A stretch of 64,000 nucleotides of DNA from positions 167,729 through 231,728 of the forward strand of contig NZ_ASJR01000001.1 of NCBI RefSeq assembly GCF_000474745.1, given 5' to 3'. The notes below the pieces were generated by a model that had not been told where the DNA came from, made no database searches, and saw only the letters and a program-made list of their open reading frames with translations. Position 1 is the first letter of the stretch; each line of letters starts with the position of its first letter. This document shows, piece after piece, positions 1 to 8,257 of the stretch. A program made the position numbers and the translations under genes. This DNA is from Chitinivibrio alkaliphilus ACht1. Lineage in GTDB: Bacteria > Fibrobacterota > Chitinivibrionia > Chitinivibrionales > Chitinivibrionaceae.

Positions 1-354
1 AGTACCCCCTTCTATACTCCGAGCATCACCAATTGAAGCAACATTTACATCAATACGGGTTCCACGCTTGGTAAAGGGAGAAACCGTGCCGGTAACCATT
101 ACGGCAGCAACATTTCGAAGATTAATCTCACGCTCCGGCAACTCAATGCCCATATTCGTAAGCATATTTTTCATTGTTTGGTTCGTAAATACTGTGCTGC
201 TTCTATCTCCTGTTCCAGCAAGCCCCACAACTAAACCATACCCGTATACCTGCATTTCTTGGAGTCCATCAATGTTTGAGACGTCACGGATACGTACTTC
301 CTGCGTAAACACACTAGTAGTTAGGAGAACGACTATTACTATCCCTATTTTCAT
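1..354 (-). CDS. flgI: Flagellar P-ring protein FlgI, N-terminal part (runs off window)
   Basis: About 118 N-terminal residues are visible; the gene continues beyond the left edge. FlgI builds the periplasmic P-ring around the flagellar rod in the peptidoglycan layer. The start (ATG, complement of 352-354) follows an AGGGGG ribosome-binding site. The product opens with a signal peptide (MKIGIVIVVLLTTSVFTQE), then shows the family hallmarks VRIRDVSNIDG, YGLVVGLAGTGD and LRNVAAVMVTG. It is the last visible gene of the flgF-G-A-H-I operon, 13 bases after flgH. Recognition is firm; only the C-terminal part is unseen. Confidence 0.95.
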   Translation of the reverse strand, partial: MKIGIVIVVLLTTSVFTQEVRIRDVSNIDGLQEMQVYGYGLVVGLAGTGDRSSTVFTNQTMKNMLTNMGIELPEREINLRNVAAVMVTGTVSPFTKRGTRIDVNVASIGDARSIEGGT

Positions 355-367
355 CACGTGCCCCCTT

Positions 368-931
368 CTAAAATAACCAGTTAAAAAAACGGGTGATAAA
401 TCCGGGACGCTGTGCATCGGCATTTGAGCCCTGTCCGGAGTAGGTAATTTTTGCATCAGCGATATTTGAGGAGTATACGGTATTCTTAGGTGAAATAGTA
501 CTCGGATGAATCACACCGCTTAAATCGATGAGTTGCTCCTCCTCATTTATCTTTACCCGTTTACTTCCCTGTATCATAAGGTTTCCATTCTGGAGGACCT
601 CCTCCACGCGCACAGAGATAGTAGTTCTAAAATCTCCTCTGCGTTTTGTGTCACCGCTGCCATCATACTCAGCGCCAAATTCACCACTTGTGCCAAATCG
701 TGGAATAAACCCCAATAGCCCAGAGCCTCCCCCACCATTCACATTTACTCCGCCTTGATTACGAGTCTTGGTGTTGGCACTGGTACCTGCTTCAGCATTC
801 TCCTGAACTAAGACTGTAAGGATATCACCTTCACGCAGGGCACGATGGTTGGTATACATGCTTTGGACTCGCATTGCCGTAAGAGGAAATACGGTACAAA
901 ACAGCATGAGAAGAGATATAACATGTTTCAT
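368..931 (-). CDS. flgH: Flagellar L-ring protein FlgH
   Basis: Outer-membrane L-ring protein of the flagellar basal body, 187 aa, slightly shorter than enterobacterial FlgH. The signal peptide (about residues 1-19) is followed by the conserved LREGDILTVLVQENAEA block, a Gly-rich stretch (65-75), RGDFRTTISVRVEEVLQNGNL and the C-terminal block with LIDLSGVIHPSTISPKNTVYSS. FlgH is usually a lipoprotein, but no proper lipobox is present here: the only early Cys sits in MLFC, which does not fit the consensus. The first four bases overlap the flgA stop (ATGA), suggesting translational coupling. Confidence 0.95.
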   Translation of the reverse strand: MKHVISLLMLFCTVFPLTAMRVQSMYTNHRALREGDILTVLVQENAEAGTSANTKTRNQGGVNVNGGGGSGLLGFIPRFGTSGEFGAEYDGSGDTKRRGDFRTTISVRVEEVLQNGNLMIQGSKRVKINEEEQLIDLSGVIHPSTISPKNTVYSSNIADAKITYSGQGSNADAQRPGFITRFFNWLF

Positions 932-1893
932 GAGCGGCCTCCTTGGGTAAGCTCTACCCGCCCGGTATCAGTAATCCGAGCAGAGATGATTTTTTGACTT
1001 TGCATATTTTCTACCTGAATAATATCCCCCACATACCCGTTTTGGCGGGCTCGTGCGCGCATGGTAAGTTGTAACGCTTGCCCACCATAAACCAGCTCAA
1101 CAACATCGCCACGTCGAACGTGCGGAGCTGCACGAACCCGTCCCTCCGTGAGAACGCTTCCCGAAGATATACGACTACGACTTTCCAGTCCGCGAGAGAA
1201 ATCGCTCTGCAATACCGGAGACGATGAAAGGGAAGACACCTTCTTTCGTTGCCATGTCACAGCATCAGGGGTAATTGTCTCTCCTGGTGAAAAATCTCGA
1301 TCAGCCACAGCCACCGTATCCCATCTCACGATTCCAAACTGAACAGAAAAATCTTCTGTATACTCCCCCGAGACGCTGGTAAAAGTGACACGACGACGTT
1401 CTCCCTGCCCAGTCGAAGGTATCTGGCGTATAGATAGGGAGTATTCAGACCCTTTACTTATTAAAAAATATGACCTTACATGATTTTCCTCAACAACTAC
1501 TTCATACTCTCCTGAGCCACTTCTTGTAAGAGAATCTTGCAGTATTTCCGTAAGAACCGGGAGTATCTCCTGCGCATAAATCGTATCGGCTCTATGGGAA
1601 AGGCGAACCCGTGATGATCCGGAGAAAATGATCGAATCATGAAGATCCTTCGGCAGAAACAGATCTGCAATGATGGAAGAGGTATCGCGGTAATGGGACC
1701 GCCCGGGCAAGGGGGCTGCTCCCAAGGGGAGTTTCATAAGCGTATCACCCTGGGGACCCGTGATACGAGCAATATCTCCTAAATACACAGTCTCATGCGT
1801 CACCGAAGCATGCTCAAGAAACTGTACGCGTGACATGGCCTCAAGAGTACTGCTCAAAGAAATACAAAACAGAACAAATGCAACAGCACTCAT
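928..1893 (-). CDS. flgA: Flagellar P-ring assembly chaperone FlgA
   Basis: Periplasmic chaperone that helps FlgI polymerise into the P-ring, 321 aa. An N-terminal signal peptide (about 1-19, AFVLFCISLSSTLEAM) leads into an N-terminal domain containing VYLGDIARITG. The C-terminal SAF/ChapFlgA domain (about 195-320) shows AVADRDFSPGETITPDAVTW, then VRRGDVVELVYGGQALQLTM and YVGDIIQVENMQSQKIISAR, the conserved end of the family. It lies between flgG (9-base gap) and flgH (4-base overlap), the classical context for P/L-ring assembly genes. Confidence 0.93.
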   Translation of the reverse strand: MSAVAFVLFCISLSSTLEAMSRVQFLEHASVTHETVYLGDIARITGPQGDTLMKLPLGAAPLPGRSHYRDTSSIIADLFLPKDLHDSIIFSGSSRVRLSHRADTIYAQEILPVLTEILQDSLTRSGSGEYEVVVEENHVRSYFLISKGSEYSLSIRQIPSTGQGERRRVTFTSVSGEYTEDFSVQFGIVRWDTVAVADRDFSPGETITPDAVTWQRKKVSSLSSSPVLQSDFSRGLESRSRISSGSVLTEGRVRAAPHVRRGDVVELVYGGQALQLTMRARARQNGYVGDIIQVENMQSQKIISARITDTGRVELTQGGRS

Positions 1894-1902
1894 ATTTCTC
1901 TC

Positions 1903-2697
1903 CTACCGTTTCAACCCTGTGGCAGTCTGAAGCATATCCTCAGAGGTGGTTATGGCCTTTGAAACAATTTCATAGGCTCTTTGTGCAGATATCATACCCA
2001 CCATCTCATCAACCATATCAACATTTGACCCTTCCACATGTTGATGCGCAAGTTCTCCCATGCCATCTCTTCCAGGAGTAGATAAGAGGGGCATCCCCGA
2101 TCCCTCTGTTTCAAGATACAGATTATTTCCAATACTGTTTAATCCTGATGGATTAATAAACTGAGCAAGTTCAAACTGTCCAAGTTCAATATTTCGTGAA
2201 TCATCTGCATCATCACTAACAGCAATGACATGTCCTTCAGCGGATATTTCGATGCTGCTGTATCCCTCAGGAATAATAATTTCCGGATAGACCGGGTGTC
2301 CCTCACTGGTTCTGAGAACTCCGTCGCTGGAACGGTGAAACTGCCCATCCCGAGTATACGCAACGCCCCCTCCGGGAAGAGCTACCTGAAAAAATCCTTC
2401 ACCCTTTATGGCAACATCTGTATCGTTACCGGTGTTTTTTAAAGACCCCTGCTCAAAATTGCGCGTGATTGCACCAGTACGTACCCCAAGCCCTACTTGA
2501 ATCCCTGCCGGAGCAACACTTCCTTCTGGGTTTCGTGTTCCAGGCTCTTTTATGGTTTGATACATTAAATCCTTAAATTGAATATTCTGCCGTTTATACG
2601 TATTGGTATTCACATTTGAAAGATTATTGGAGATTGTATCCATATAGAGCTGCTGCCCTTTCATCCCCGTTGCTGCTGTATACATAGATCGCATCAT
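1903..2697 (-). CDS. flgG: Flagellar distal rod protein FlgG
   Basis: Distal rod protein of the flagellar basal body, 264 aa, a normal length. The N-terminal rod motif (MMRSMYTAATGMKGQQLYMD, then NNLSNVNTNTYKR) and the C-terminal motif (EGSNVDMVDEMVGMISAQRAYE) form the D0 coiled coil shared by axial proteins. The central part holds GEGFFQVALPGG and YTRDGQFHRSSDG. A ribosome-binding site AGGAG precedes the ATG. It lies 15 bases after flgF and 9 bases before flgA. The LALPDGTIAYTRDG-type core and the length favour FlgG over FlgF. Confidence 0.95.
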   Translation of the reverse strand: MMRSMYTAATGMKGQQLYMDTISNNLSNVNTNTYKRQNIQFKDLMYQTIKEPGTRNPEGSVAPAGIQVGLGVRTGAITRNFEQGSLKNTGNDTDVAIKGEGFFQVALPGGGVAYTRDGQFHRSSDGVLRTSEGHPVYPEIIIPEGYSSIEISAEGHVIAVSDDADDSRNIELGQFELAQFINPSGLNSIGNNLYLETEGSGMPLLSTPGRDGMGELAHQHVEGSNVDMVDEMVGMISAQRAYEIVSKAITTSEDMLQTATGLKR

Positions 2698-2712
2698 ATC
2701 TCTACTCCTTTT

Positions 2713-3462
2713 CTATTGTACCCTGCCAACAGTATTAACTGCCTTATCAAGGGTTTCATCCTGTGACTGCATAGCCTTTGCCGTAGCCTCATAGACTCTA
2801 TGGGAAGAGATCATTCCGGTCATTTCATGCACAGGATTCACATTGGATCGTTCTAAATATCCTTGCTGAATCTCAAAGCCACTCCGAAGAGGACTAGACA
2901 CATTTTTTCCTGTTCCATCAGCCTCAGGGCGATAGTAGTTGTCACCCACCCCCAGCATTTTGTAGGGACGGGGAAAGTCGGAAATACGAAGACGATCTAT
3001 TTCAACATTATCCTGAAGCACCGTACCGTCTTGTAAGACGTTAAGCTCGCCCCCTTCGGGATCTACTTTAATAAATCCGCTATCTCCAAATACCCGATCT
3101 CCCGATCCCGTAATAAGAAACCCTTCCTGATCCAGTGAAAAAGAACCATCCCGTGTATATGCCACCCCACTTGGACGCATCACAGAAAAGAACCCCTCCC
3201 CCTGTATGGCAAAGTCGAGGGGGTTCCCAGTCTGCTCTACAACACCATCTGAAAAATCAGTATAGGTTTCATCGGCTCGAAGTACCCGCTGGCCTGAAAC
3301 TCTTCCGCGGTCATCTTGAAGATGCTTTTCGATAGAACTGGCAAAAAGATCGCGTCGTTTGTAGCCGGTCGTGTTCACATTGGCTAAATTATTTGCAATT
3401 TGATCCTGCCGTTGTGTCTGCAAGGTCATCCCCTGCACCGCATGCTGTATTCCTGATACCAT
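2713..3462 (-). CDS. flgF: Flagellar proximal rod protein FlgF
   Basis: Proximal rod protein, 249 aa, homologous to flgG next door and first gene of the visible rod/ring operon. The N-terminal axial motif NNLANVNTTGYKRRDLF and the C-terminal motif RSNVNPVHEMTGMISSHRVYEAT are intact, with GEGFFSVMRPSGVAYTRDGS in the middle. The gene starts with ATG behind a CGGAGG ribosome-binding site. A sigma-54-like promoter lies about 28 bases upstream. Assignment to FlgF rather than FlgG rests on the shorter, more divergent central region and on gene order. Confidence 0.88.
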   Translation of the reverse strand: MVSGIQHAVQGMTLQTQRQDQIANNLANVNTTGYKRRDLFASSIEKHLQDDRGRVSGQRVLRADETYTDFSDGVVEQTGNPLDFAIQGEGFFSVMRPSGVAYTRDGSFSLDQEGFLITGSGDRVFGDSGFIKVDPEGGELNVLQDGTVLQDNVEIDRLRISDFPRPYKMLGVGDNYYRPEADGTGKNVSSPLRSGFEIQQGYLERSNVNPVHEMTGMISSHRVYEATAKAMQSQDETLDKAVNTVGRVQ

Positions 3463-3489
3463 AGCTTTTCCTCCGTTTCATTGGTATAA

Positions 3490-3505
3490 AGCACAAACTA
3501 TGCCA
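3490..3505 (-). promoter_or_regulatory. Sigma-54-like promoter of the flgF operon
   Basis: Reading on the minus strand the site is TGGCATAGTTTGTGCT. It has the -24 GG and -12 GC pairs exactly ten bases apart, as sigma-54 promoters need. One base of the -12 element differs from the TTGC consensus (GTGC). Transcription would start about 18 bases before the flgF ATG. It is the only promoter-like element seen in the 119-base gap between znuB and flgF. Confidence 0.55.
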
Positions 3506-3581
3506 ACAACAGATAAAAGCATTCATACGATCTCACTTAAACAGGAGAGGAAATAAATGAAAGGAAGAAGGAAAAAATTGC

Positions 3582-4397
3582 CTATCGCTGCCATTGCGAG
3601 TAAATAAAGGAAAGAAGAAAAAGAAATAGATTTACCATAACTATGGTTGCGCCCGTGGGAAGACTTCTACCATCATGCAGTACATAGTAATAGGAAATAC
3701 AGATTCCTGAAATTACAGAGATAAGTGCGGCCGTAACGGAAAGCAAAAGTGTGGCCGTAAAACTTCGTTTTACCTGTATCGCCGTCAGAGCAGGGATGAT
3801 TATAAGACTTGATACTAACATTGTTCCCACAACCCTAATACTAAGGACAACATTTATGGATGTGAGAAGCACCAAGAGTTTATTATACCACTCTGCACGG
3901 ATGCCCAAAGCACGGGCGAATTCCTCATCATAGGTTATAAGAAACAGTTTTCTATACACAAGGATAACCGTAAGAATTACAGCCAGGGAGAGTATTAGAG
4001 AAAGGATCATCTCTGACTGGCGTACCGTAAGAATCGAACCAAAGAGATAGCTGAGAATATCGACATTGAAACCATCTGAAATTGAGGCGATAATAACGCC
4101 GGCAGCAATGGCGGCCGAAGATAATAACCCAATGGAAGAATCGTTGTCAAAGCCCCTGTTTTGAGCCAAATAAAGAATAAAAAGGGACATGATCATTACA
4201 ATTGGTATAGAGATATAGAGCGGGGACACCCCCACCAACATGGCCACGGCAACACTGGTAAAACTAATATGTCCCAAGCCGTGCCCAATGAGTGAAAGGC
4301 GTTTCAATACGAGAAAGACACCAAGAAGAGAACAACTAATACCGATAAAAATACCCGAAAGAAGCGCTCTCTGCATAAAGTCATACTGAAAAATCAC
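3582..4397 (-). CDS. znuB: Zinc/manganese ABC transporter permease ZnuB
   Basis: Membrane subunit of the ZnuABC-type metal importer (ABC-3 family), 271 aa with about eight hydrophobic segments. The beginning YDFMQRALLSG...GVFLVLKRLSLIGHGLGH is typical of ZnuB. The chosen start is GTG: its ATT TTT CAG TAT codons follow a GGAGG ribosome-binding site at a 6-base spacing, and GTGA overlaps the znuC stop. A TTG seven codons upstream is a weaker alternative. It is the last gene of znuA-znuC-znuB. Whether zinc or manganese is carried cannot be read from the permease itself. Confidence 0.9.
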   Translation of the reverse strand: MIFQYDFMQRALLSGIFIGISCSLLGVFLVLKRLSLIGHGLGHISFTSVAVAMLVGVSPLYISIPIVMIMSLFILYLAQNRGFDNDSSIGLLSSAAIAAGVIIASISDGFNVDILSYLFGSILTVRQSEMILSLILSLAVILTVILVYRKLFLITYDEEFARALGIRAEWYNKLLVLLTSINVVLSIRVVGTMLVSSLIIIPALTAIQVKRSFTATLLLSVTAALISVISGICISYYYVLHDGRSLPTGATIVMVNLFLFLLSFIYSQWQR

Positions 4398-5128
4398 TCC
4401 AAACCTCCATGGGTGCAAGGTGTTGTCTGTGCATGATTAAAATAGTGATTTTTCTCTTGGGCAGAGTAGTCAGCTGCAGGGCCGATAAAAAGAGGTCGTC
4501 GATCAAGCGCAAGGACCCGGGTTACATACGACTCAATATGAATTGCATCATGAGTCACCATAATAATTGTTTTTCTCTCTTTTTTATTCAGACTTTGCAA
4601 GGTTTCGTAAAAACAGTTCCGTGTCCGTTGATCAAGCGCTCCCGTAGGCTCATCAAGAATAAGTACCGAGGGATTTAAGGAGAAGGCACGGGCAAGAAAG
4701 ACACGCTGACGTTGTCCCCCTGAAAGCTCATCAATACGTCGATTTCGCAAAGATTCTATAGAAAGCAACCCTAAGGCAGACTCAATCTGATCTTTTTCTC
4801 TGTGAGACAGCTTTTTAAACACCTTTGTTTGTGCACGGATAGCAGAGGCGACAACCTCATACACAGTAGCAGGAAACCCTCCAAGACTTCCCGTGCGACT
4901 TTGCGGCATATACCCGATTTTTCCACGCAATGATGCATGTCGTTCTAAGGTTCCTGACACTGGTGTAATAATTCCCATGAGTGCTTTAATCAGAGTTGAC
5001 TTTCCTCCTCCATTGGGCCCAACAATGGCAAAGAAATCACCTTCGGAAACGGAAAAAGAGAGATCTTCAACAACCTTCTCTGCGCCATAGGAAAGAGATA
5101 GGTTCTTTGCCCGAATATACCACGTCAT
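4394..5128 (-). CDS. znuC: Zinc/manganese ABC transporter ATP-binding protein ZnuC
   Basis: Cytoplasmic ATPase that powers the metal importer, 244 aa. Visible elements are Walker A (GPNGGGKSTL, near residue 39), Q-loop (GYMPQSR), ABC signature (LSGGQRQRV), Walker B (SVLILDEPTGALD) and the H-loop (IIMVTHD). The start codon overlaps the znuA stop by four bases (ATGA) and the end overlaps znuB, so the three genes are translationally coupled. The C-terminal extension after the H-loop is His-containing (AQEKNHYFNHAQTTPCTHGG). Confidence 0.92.
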   Translation of the reverse strand: MTWYIRAKNLSLSYGAEKVVEDLSFSVSEGDFFAIVGPNGGGKSTLIKALMGIITPVSGTLERHASLRGKIGYMPQSRTGSLGGFPATVYEVVASAIRAQTKVFKKLSHREKDQIESALGLLSIESLRNRRIDELSGGQRQRVFLARAFSLNPSVLILDEPTGALDQRTRNCFYETLQSLNKKERKTIIMVTHDAIHIESYVTRVLALDRRPLFIGPAADYSAQEKNHYFNHAQTTPCTHGGLE

Positions 5129-6189
5129 AAACCATCTGCCAATTTTTGTATATTGTTTTTCATAATAGAGAGATAGGTGGCTCTCTCTCCCACTTCATCA
5201 CGACGAATATTATGTAACCCATGTAGTAAGGCGATCTCGGTGCCAGTCTCTTCACTGATCATTTCTGCCAGAGCAGGGTTCAGCATCTCTTCAAAAAAAA
5301 TTGTTCGTGCCTCTTCTTCCTCCACACGCTGTATAATCCTCTCTACAGCCCGTGGTGATGGCTCTGCATTTGGCGAAAACCCTCGAAAGGGAGAAGTATG
5401 CGCAAGATTATACCGACGAGAAAAATAGCCAAAGGCAAAATGCCCCGCATAGAGAATAGTCTTTCCCTCATGAGACGCAAGTTTCTCTTGAGCCATACGA
5501 TGAAGCTCTTCCAGCTCTGAAATATAATTTTTCGAGCGATTTTCATAGTATTCTCTCCCCGCAGGGTCCTTTTGTATAAAGGCTTCCGTAATGGTTTCTA
5601 CCATGGTGATTGCATGAATTGGGTCAAGCCAGACATGGGGATCATACTTGCCATGGGAATGGTCGTGATCTCCATGGGAATGGTCGTGATCTCCATGGGA
5701 ATGGTCGTGATCTCCATGAGAATGGTCGTGATCTCCATGAGAATGGTCGTGATCTCCATGAGAATGGTCGTGATCTCCATGAGAATGGTCGTGATCCCCA
5801 TGGGAATGGTCGTGATCCCCATGGGAATGGTCTGAACGTGTATCGAGAAGAGAGAGGTTTGTGCTGACAGCAAGGGCTTTCTCCTGTCTTTGCTCGGAGA
5901 GCAGTCGTTCAACCCATGGATCAAGGGAGCGCCCCAGATAGAGTAAAAGATCTGCCTGATCTATGGCAACCATATCCCGGGGAGATGGTTCATAGGAGTG
6001 TGGAGATACTCCCGGAGGGAGAAGTAGGTTTACCTGTACCCGCTCTCCTCCTATGTTTCGTGCAAAATCGTACAGTGGGAACAGCGTTGTCTGTACGGTC
6101 AATCCAGCCTCATTTGATTGATCTCCAGAAGGAGAACACCCCCACAACAGTATGGCTACGAAGATACCGAAAAAAAGAAGTTTTTTCAT
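5125..6189 (-). CDS. znuA: Metal-binding lipoprotein ZnuA with an expanded His-rich loop
   Basis: Substrate-binding lipoprotein of the metal importer (cluster A-I, Zn/Mn), 354 aa. The signal peptide ends in a lipobox (ILLWGC, Cys 18). Metal-ligand regions are present: GVSPHSYEPSPRD near residue 60, DPHVWLDP after the loop, and YAGHFAFGYFSRRY. The loop between the first two strands is enlarged into a tandem repeat of HSHGDHD (nine HSHG copies, about residues 120-182), far longer than the loop in most homologues. His-rich loops are typical of zinc-specific members, so zinc is the likely substrate. It is divergent from uvrB across 70 bases. No Zur box is obvious. Confidence 0.93.
   Translation of the reverse strand: MKKLLFFGIFVAILLWGCSPSGDQSNEAGLTVQTTLFPLYDFARNIGGERVQVNLLLPPGVSPHSYEPSPRDMVAIDQADLLLYLGRSLDPWVERLLSEQRQEKALAVSTNLSLLDTRSDHSHGDHDHSHGDHDHSHGDHDHSHGDHDHSHGDHDHSHGDHDHSHGDHDHSHGDHDHSHGKYDPHVWLDPIHAITMVETITEAFIQKDPAGREYYENRSKNYISELEELHRMAQEKLASHEGKTILYAGHFAFGYFSRRYNLAHTSPFRGFSPNAEPSPRAVERIIQRVEEEEARTIFFEEMLNPALAEMISEETGTEIALLHGLHNIRRDEVGERATYLSIMKNNIQKLADGL
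5651..5830 (-). repeat. 21-bp tandem repeat coding the ZnuA His-rich loop
   Basis: About 8.5 copies of a 21-base unit (plus strand form ccatgggaatggtcgtgatct) lie in frame in znuA and encode repeated HSHGDHD. Copies differ by single bases: ccatggg at both ends versus ccatgag in the middle, and gatccc versus gatctc. This distribution suggests copy-number expansion from the middle. Because the unit is a multiple of three, gain or loss of copies keeps the frame. Confidence 0.95.
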
Positions 6190-6259
6190 ATGGTCATGTT
6201 CCTGTAAAAGTTATACCAATCTAAATATATATTACCCTTACGAGTGAAATGAGGTGTCT

Positions 6260-8257
6260 ATGAAATTTACGTTAAAAGCTCCGTACACACCACGGGGGGA
6301 TCAACCCACTGCCATAGAATCATTGCGTGCAGGTATTGAAGCCGGTGAAAAAGAGCAAACTCTTTTAGGAGTAACCGGTTCTGGAAAAACCTTTACCATG
6401 GCAAATGTCATTGCCCAAACCAACCTTCCAACCTTAATAATCTCCCACAACAAGACCCTTGCTGCACAGCTTTACGAGGAATTTAAAGAATTTTTTCCGT
6501 ACAATGCCGTAGAATATTTTGTGAGTTTCTATGATTACTATCAACCCGAGGCCTATCTTCCATCTACGGATACCTACATAGAAAAAACAGCAGACATAAA
6601 TGATGAAATAGACCGATTACGCTTAAAAGCAACGGCTTCGGTGCTTTCACGCAAGGATGTCATTATTGTTGCCTCCGTTTCCAGTATCTACAATATCGGT
6701 TCTCCCGATATCTATCGTGAATCAACCTTTCCCATCTCCCGAGGAATGAGTATTGATCAAGCAGACCTGTTTCAACGCTTGGTTTCCATGCAATATATAC
6801 GAAACGACATAGCCTTTGAACGAGGGACTTTCCGTGTCCGCGGAGATGTTGTTGATATATTTCCTGCCTATGAAGAAGATGCCGTACGAATCTCTTTTTT
6901 TGGCGATGAGGTCGACTCCATTTCTGTCATATCTCCCCTTACAGGAAAAATGCAGTATGAACTTGAAGAATTCCTTCTCTTTCCGGCAAAACACTACGTA
7001 TCATCCAGGGTTCCACTTCCTACGGCCATCAAAGAAATTGAGCAGGAGATGGAAGAACAGATGCTTCGATTTGAGCATCAGGGAAAATTAATTGAGGCTC
7101 AACGGCTACGTGAGCGAACACGATATGATATGGAGATGCTTGAACAGGTTGGCTATATTAACGGTATTGAAAACTATTCCCGTATTCTTGACGGCCGAGC
7201 TCCGGGAAGCCGCCCCTCATCACTTCTTGATTTTTTTGAGGCACCCTTTCTTACGATTATTGATGAATCCCATATCACGATTCCCCAGATTGGCGGGATG
7301 TATAATGGAGACCGTGCACGAAAACAGACCTTGGTTGACCATGGGTTCCGCATCCCCTCAGCCTTAGACAACCGTCCTCTCCGTTTTGAGGAATTTGAGG
7401 GACTAACAGACTATGTACTATACTCATCGGCAACCCCAGCTGACTACGAACTTGAAAAGTGTCAAGGGGTGGTAGTAGAACAAATTATTCGTCCCACAGG
7501 GCTGGTAGACCCACCTATTGAAATACGCCCTGCCCAAACCCAGGTTGATGATCTAATCCATCAACTACGAGAAGTGGTACGCCATAAACAGCGCGCTCTT
7601 GTAACAACCCTTACTAAACAGATGTCTGAGGATTTAACCGAGTATCTCGATGAACTCGGATTTTCTGTACGATATCTTCATTCTGAAATTGATACCTTGG
7701 AACGCCCCCGTATTCTTTCCGCCCTGCGAAAAGGGGAGTTTGATATACTTGTGGGTATAAACCTACTTCGGGAAGGCCTTGACTTACCTGAAGTAGCCTT
7801 GGTTGCAATTCTTGATGCCGACCGTGAGGGTTTTTTGCGCTCCAGCAGATCCCTCATACAAATTGCCGGTCGAGCAGCTCGCAACCGAGATGGACGCATT
7901 ATCTTTTACGCAGATAGGGAAACAAAATCTATTACGACCACCGTAGAAGAGTGTAATCGACGGCGAACTATCCAATTAGAGTATAATACACAACACGGTA
8001 TAACCCCGGAAAGTACGGTGCGCCGTATAGACGACACCTTTGATAAATATGAGGATGTCCCCGCCTACCCTGCCGCTGCTGAAACAGGGAATAACTATGC
8101 CGTAGAAGAGTCGATAGACAGTGGTGCGATCTCCACAGATGAGTATATTGCAGCACTGACAAGTGAAATGGAAGCAGCAGCTGCAAAGCTTGAGTTTGAA
8201 CGTGCTGCCCGACTACGCGATATGATCGCTGATATAGAAAAAAAGCAGAGTGATTAG
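6260..8257 (+). CDS. uvrB: UvrABC excision nuclease subunit B
   Basis: DNA-damage-recognition helicase-like subunit of nucleotide excision repair, 665 aa, a normal length. Walker A is [10 protein letters not shown] near residue 40. The beta-hairpin region that clamps DNA is [14 protein letters not shown]. Motif II is IIDESH, motif VI lies in [10 protein letters not shown], and the C-terminal UVR motif ([19 protein letters not shown]) that contacts UvrC is intact. The ATG at 6260 is chosen because GAGG lies five bases upstream; a GTG two codons earlier overlaps that ribosome-binding site. The stop overlaps the end of the convergent chemoreceptor gene. Confidence 0.97.
   Translation: MKFTLKAPYTPRGDQPTAIESLRAGIEAGEKEQTLLGVTGSGKTFTMANVIAQTNLPTLIISHNKTLAAQLYEEFKEFFPYNAVEYFVSFYDYYQPEAYLPSTDTYIEKTADINDEIDRLRLKATASVLSRKDVIIVASVSSIYNIGSPDIYRESTFPISRGMSIDQADLFQRLVSMQYIRNDIAFERGTFRVRGDVVDIFPAYEEDAVRISFFGDEVDSISVISPLTGKMQYELEEFLLFPAKHYVSSRVPLPTAIKEIEQEMEEQMLRFEHQGKLIEAQRLRERTRYDMEMLEQVGYINGIENYSRILDGRAPGSRPSSLLDFFEAPFLTIIDESHITIPQIGGMYNGDRARKQTLVDHGFRIPSALDNRPLRFEEFEGLTDYVLYSSATPADYELEKCQGVVVEQIIRPTGLVDPPIEIRPAQTQVDDLIHQLREVVRHKQRALVTTLTKQMSEDLTEYLDELGFSVRYLHSEIDTLERPRILSALRKGEFDILVGINLLREGLDLPEVALVAILDADREGFLRSSRSLIQIAGRAARNRDGRIIFYADRETKSITTTVEECNRRRTIQLEYNTQHGITPESTVRRIDDTFDKYEDVPAYPAAAETGNNYAVEESIDSGAISTDEYIAALTSEMEAAAAKLEFERAARLRDMIADIEKKQSD

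Noticed and set aside
5651..5830. Regular 21-bp repeats that could look like a CRISPR array
   Set aside because: Units are contiguous without spacers, in frame, and encode the His-rich loop of ZnuA.
6190..6259. Possible Zur operator between znuA and uvrB
   Set aside because: No clear inverted repeat like a Zur box; only AT-rich sequence is present.
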